A DNA stretch of 7,743 bases from Gemmatimonadota bacterium (GTDB lineage Bacteria > Gemmatimonadota > Gemmatimonadetes > Gemmatimonadales > GWC2-71-9). The notes beneath the pieces are model-generated. The model searched no databases, was not told the DNA's origin, and worked only from the letters and a program-made list of their open reading frames with translations. Below, one piece after another: positions 6,239-7,743 of this stretch; the stretch's first letter is position 1, and every line of letters begins with the position of its first letter. The stretch covers positions 14,509 to 22,251 of the forward strand of contig QHVD01000011.1 in assembly GCA_003222235.1 (NCBI GenBank), read 5' to 3'. The translations under genes were made by a program, and so were the position numbers.

Positions 6239-6351
6239 AGGCGTGGCGCGCAACAGGTTCCGCTAGGGTTGAGCTAGCCCGTTCAGGGGCCGAAGGCCTC
6301 GGTCACCGCGCGTCGAAACGAGGCGGGATGCCGCGACCCACGCGCCGTCTC
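6239..6351. other. Convergent junction between the small gene and the M28 gene
   Basis: If the M28 gene ends at the alternative stop proposed at 6352-6354, this stretch is non-coding. It contains a weak hairpin, GCTAG (6262-6266) pairing with CTAGC (6274-6278), and a GGCC-GAA-GGCC stem near 6287-6297. Neither has a T-run, so I do not call a terminator. A plus-strand reading frame starting with ATGA at 6235 crosses it but encodes an Arg/Ser/Pro-rich chance product. Confidence 0.4.
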
Positions 6352-7743
6352 TCAACGGGTTCGTCGCACCACCAAACTGTCGCTGACCTTCACCGCCTGC
6401 AGTCCTCCCGCCGCGCGGGATCATTCCCGGTAAATTCGCCAGCTCGTAGGCCGAGACCGCCATTGCGGCCGACGCCTGCATCAGGTCTGGGGCGATCGCT
6501 TTGTCGTACGTATCCGACTGCGAATGGTGGGTGTGGTTGTAGCCGCGCTCGAGCTGGTTGAAGTTGAACGCCGGCACGCCATACGGCAGAAACGAAAGGT
6601 GGTCGGTCCCGCCCTTGTTGCGGTCCACCACGGAGTCCGCGTGCAACGCCGCGAGCGGCGCGAGGATCGCCCGCCACAAACCCTCCAGGTCCTTCCGGCC
6701 CTGCAGCGCCTGCCCGGTCACCGCTCCCGTCCCGTTGTCGAGCACGATCACGGCCTGGATGGAGTCCGCCTCCGCCGCGTGCGCCTCGGCGTACTTCCGG
6801 GAGCCGATGAGGCCCTGCTCTTCGCCGGTGAACAAAATGAACCGGACCGTACGCCGGGGCCGGAGCCCAGACTGCGCGAGGACCCGCGCGGTCTCGAGGG
6901 TGCACATCGCCCCGGTGCCGTTGTCGGTCGCGCCCGTGCCCAGGTCCCAGGAATCGAGGTGCGCGCCGACGATCACCACCTCTTCCGGGTGCTCGGTCCC
7001 GCGGATCTCGCCGACCGTGTTCCACTGGGGCACCGAGTCGGTGGTCATCGCGTTACGGATGTTCACTTCAAGTTGGACGGGCGCGCCGGAGCGCAGCAGT
7101 CGATCGAACATGGCATACTCCTCGTGCGCGACCACGACCTGCGGTAACGGGAGGATGCGGTTGGGCGAGCCGCTCATGTTGAGCAGGTCCTGCTCTTTCC
7201 CGGCGTCGAGCACGATGCCGAGCGCTCCCGCGTGGCGAAGCAGGAACGGGAGGTCGTTGCTGAACTGCTGCAGCCGCGCGCGTGTCGCGGAGTCCGCGTT
7301 GGGCGGCAGAGCGAAGAAGTTGCGAAAGAACTCACGCTGGCGCTGGGAGTCTGCGGCCGCCATGAGCGGTCCATCGGTGTTCCACACGGGGCTGGGCGGG
7401 CGCAGCATCACCCACGCCTGTTTCACGCGGTCGTGGTAGGCGGCCAGGCTCTCCGGAGCGGATGCGTCGATGCGTACCACCGGTCCCTGTAGCGTCTTGC
7501 CGTTCGTCCCCGGCGCCCAGGCCCAGCTCGCGGCGATGACATCGTGGACGCGCGGTGCGGTCATGCGGGCCCACATCGGTCCGCGCGCCCACGTGCCGCC
7601 GAAGTTCCATTGCTCGAGGTGGGCGTCCAGCCCGTAGTCCCTGAAGCGCTCGAGCGTCCACTCGTTCGCCCGCCGGGCGGCGGGCGAGCCGGTGAGGCGC
7701 GGCCCGACGACATCCGTGAGGTACTGAAGGTTCTCCATCACCT
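6263..7743 (-). CDS. M28-family metallopeptidase, N-terminus cut by window edge, probable frameshift near C-terminus
   Basis: The frame is open at the right edge, so the start and probable signal peptide lie outside; the GTG at 7741 is likely internal. Numbering from that codon gives 492 residues. The N-terminal part (NLQYLTDVVGPRLTGSPAAR) leads into the family's typical insert region. The M28 zinc-peptidase core has all expected residues: H261 (VGAHLDSWDLGTG), D273 (TDNGTGA), catalytic E307 and ligand E308 (FTGEEQG), D335 (IVLDNGTGA) and H406 (HTHHSQSDTYDKA). It is therefore probably an active di-zinc aminopeptidase or carboxypeptidase of the glutamate carboxypeptidase-like branch, acting outside the cytoplasm on peptides. 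Downstream of about residue 445 the reading frame changes character: Gly/Arg-rich with poor GC at third positions. A different frame looks more gene-like there and stops at 6352, so the last 46 residues shown by this frame are doubtful. The catalytic core is not affected. Confidence 0.9.
   Translation of the reverse strand, partial: VMENLQYLTDVVGPRLTGSPAARRANEWTLERFRDYGLDAHLEQWNFGGTWARGPMWARMTAPRVHDVIAASWAWAPGTNGKTLQGPVVRIDASAPESLAAYHDRVKQAWVMLRPPSPVWNTDGPLMAAADSQRQREFFRNFFALPPNADSATRARLQQFSNDLPFLLRHAGALGIVLDAGKEQDLLNMSGSPNRILPLPQVVVAHEEYAMFDRLLRSGAPVQLEVNIRNAMTTDSVPQWNTVGEIRGTEHPEEVVIVGAHLDSWDLGTGATDNGTGAMCTLETARVLAQSGLRPRRTVRFILFTGEEQGLIGSRKYAEAHAAEADSIQAVIVLDNGTGAVTGQALQGRKDLEGLWRAILAPLAALHADSVVDRNKGGTDHLSFLPYGVPAFNFNQLERGYNHTHHSQSDTYDKAIAPDLMQASAAMAVSAYELANLPGMIPRGGRTAGGEGQRQFGGATNPLRDGAWVAASRLVSTRGDRGLRPLNGLAQP
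6352..6409 (-). other. Alternative-frame C-terminal tail of the M28 peptidase
   Basis: If one G of the GGG run at 6407-6409 (minus strand) is skipped, the protein continues after IPRG as GGLQAVKVSDSLVVRRTR and stops at TGA (6352-6354). In this frame 12 of 18 codons end in G or C, against 9 of 18 in the continuing frame over the same stretch. The residues alternate in a beta-strand-like way and end in a basic tail, as real C-termini often do. This supports a one-base insertion, either natural or a sequencing/assembly error. Confidence 0.5.

Noticed and set aside
6262..6278. GCTAG/CTAGC hairpin as a terminator
   Set aside because: Only five pairs and no T-run; it overlaps the stop codon of the extended M28 frame.
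6235..6561. Plus-strand frame of 108 codons starting in an ATGA overlap with the 60-residue gene
   Set aside because: It is Arg/Ser/Pro-rich without a domain, and most of it lies antisense to the M28 gene.
7739..7741. GTG as the M28 start codon
   Set aside because: The frame is still open at the edge, no signal peptide follows, and the sequence is already in the family's conserved NLQYLTDVVGPRLTGSP region.

Overview
This is a GC-rich, gene-dense window with no mobile element, CRISPR array, tRNA or rRNA that I can see. It looks like chromosomal DNA of a Gemmatimonadota-type bacterium. That assignment is an inference from the base composition, the exported M24 and M28 peptidases, the RMD1-like TPR protein and the style of the small proteins; no marker gene proves it.

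Layout from left to right. (1) The C-terminal part of a TPR protein (plus strand, cut by the left edge) meets an exported aminopeptidase P-like M24 metallopeptidase (minus strand) tail to tail, and their stop codons share one CTAG. (2) A 76-base divergent region carries a possible promoter for a plus-strand cluster: a GAF-domain protein, then ligA (complete NAD-dependent DNA ligase, GTG start overlapping the GAF stop), then a V4R-domain protein. (3) After a spacer with a perfect GC-rich hairpin come a SnoaL/NTF2-like protein and a 60-residue charged helical protein, both on the plus strand. (4) The right end is a minus-strand M28 metallopeptidase that runs off the window at its N-terminus and appears to be frameshifted near its C-terminus.

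How the genes fit together. The two peptidases would act outside the cytoplasm on peptides: the M24 enzyme carries a visible signal peptide, while that of the M28 enzyme is presumed to lie outside the window. The middle block places two small-molecule-binding-type domains (GAF and V4R), neither with an obvious output domain, on either side of the housekeeping ligase. The GAF and ligA genes are very probably translationally coupled. Whether the sensors have anything to do with DNA repair is open; this is the most interesting gene arrangement here, but I do not see a clearly new multi-gene system. The best sequence-level finding is the probable one-base shift at the end of the M28 gene, where another reading frame gives a compact tail with more typical third-position GC content and an earlier stop.
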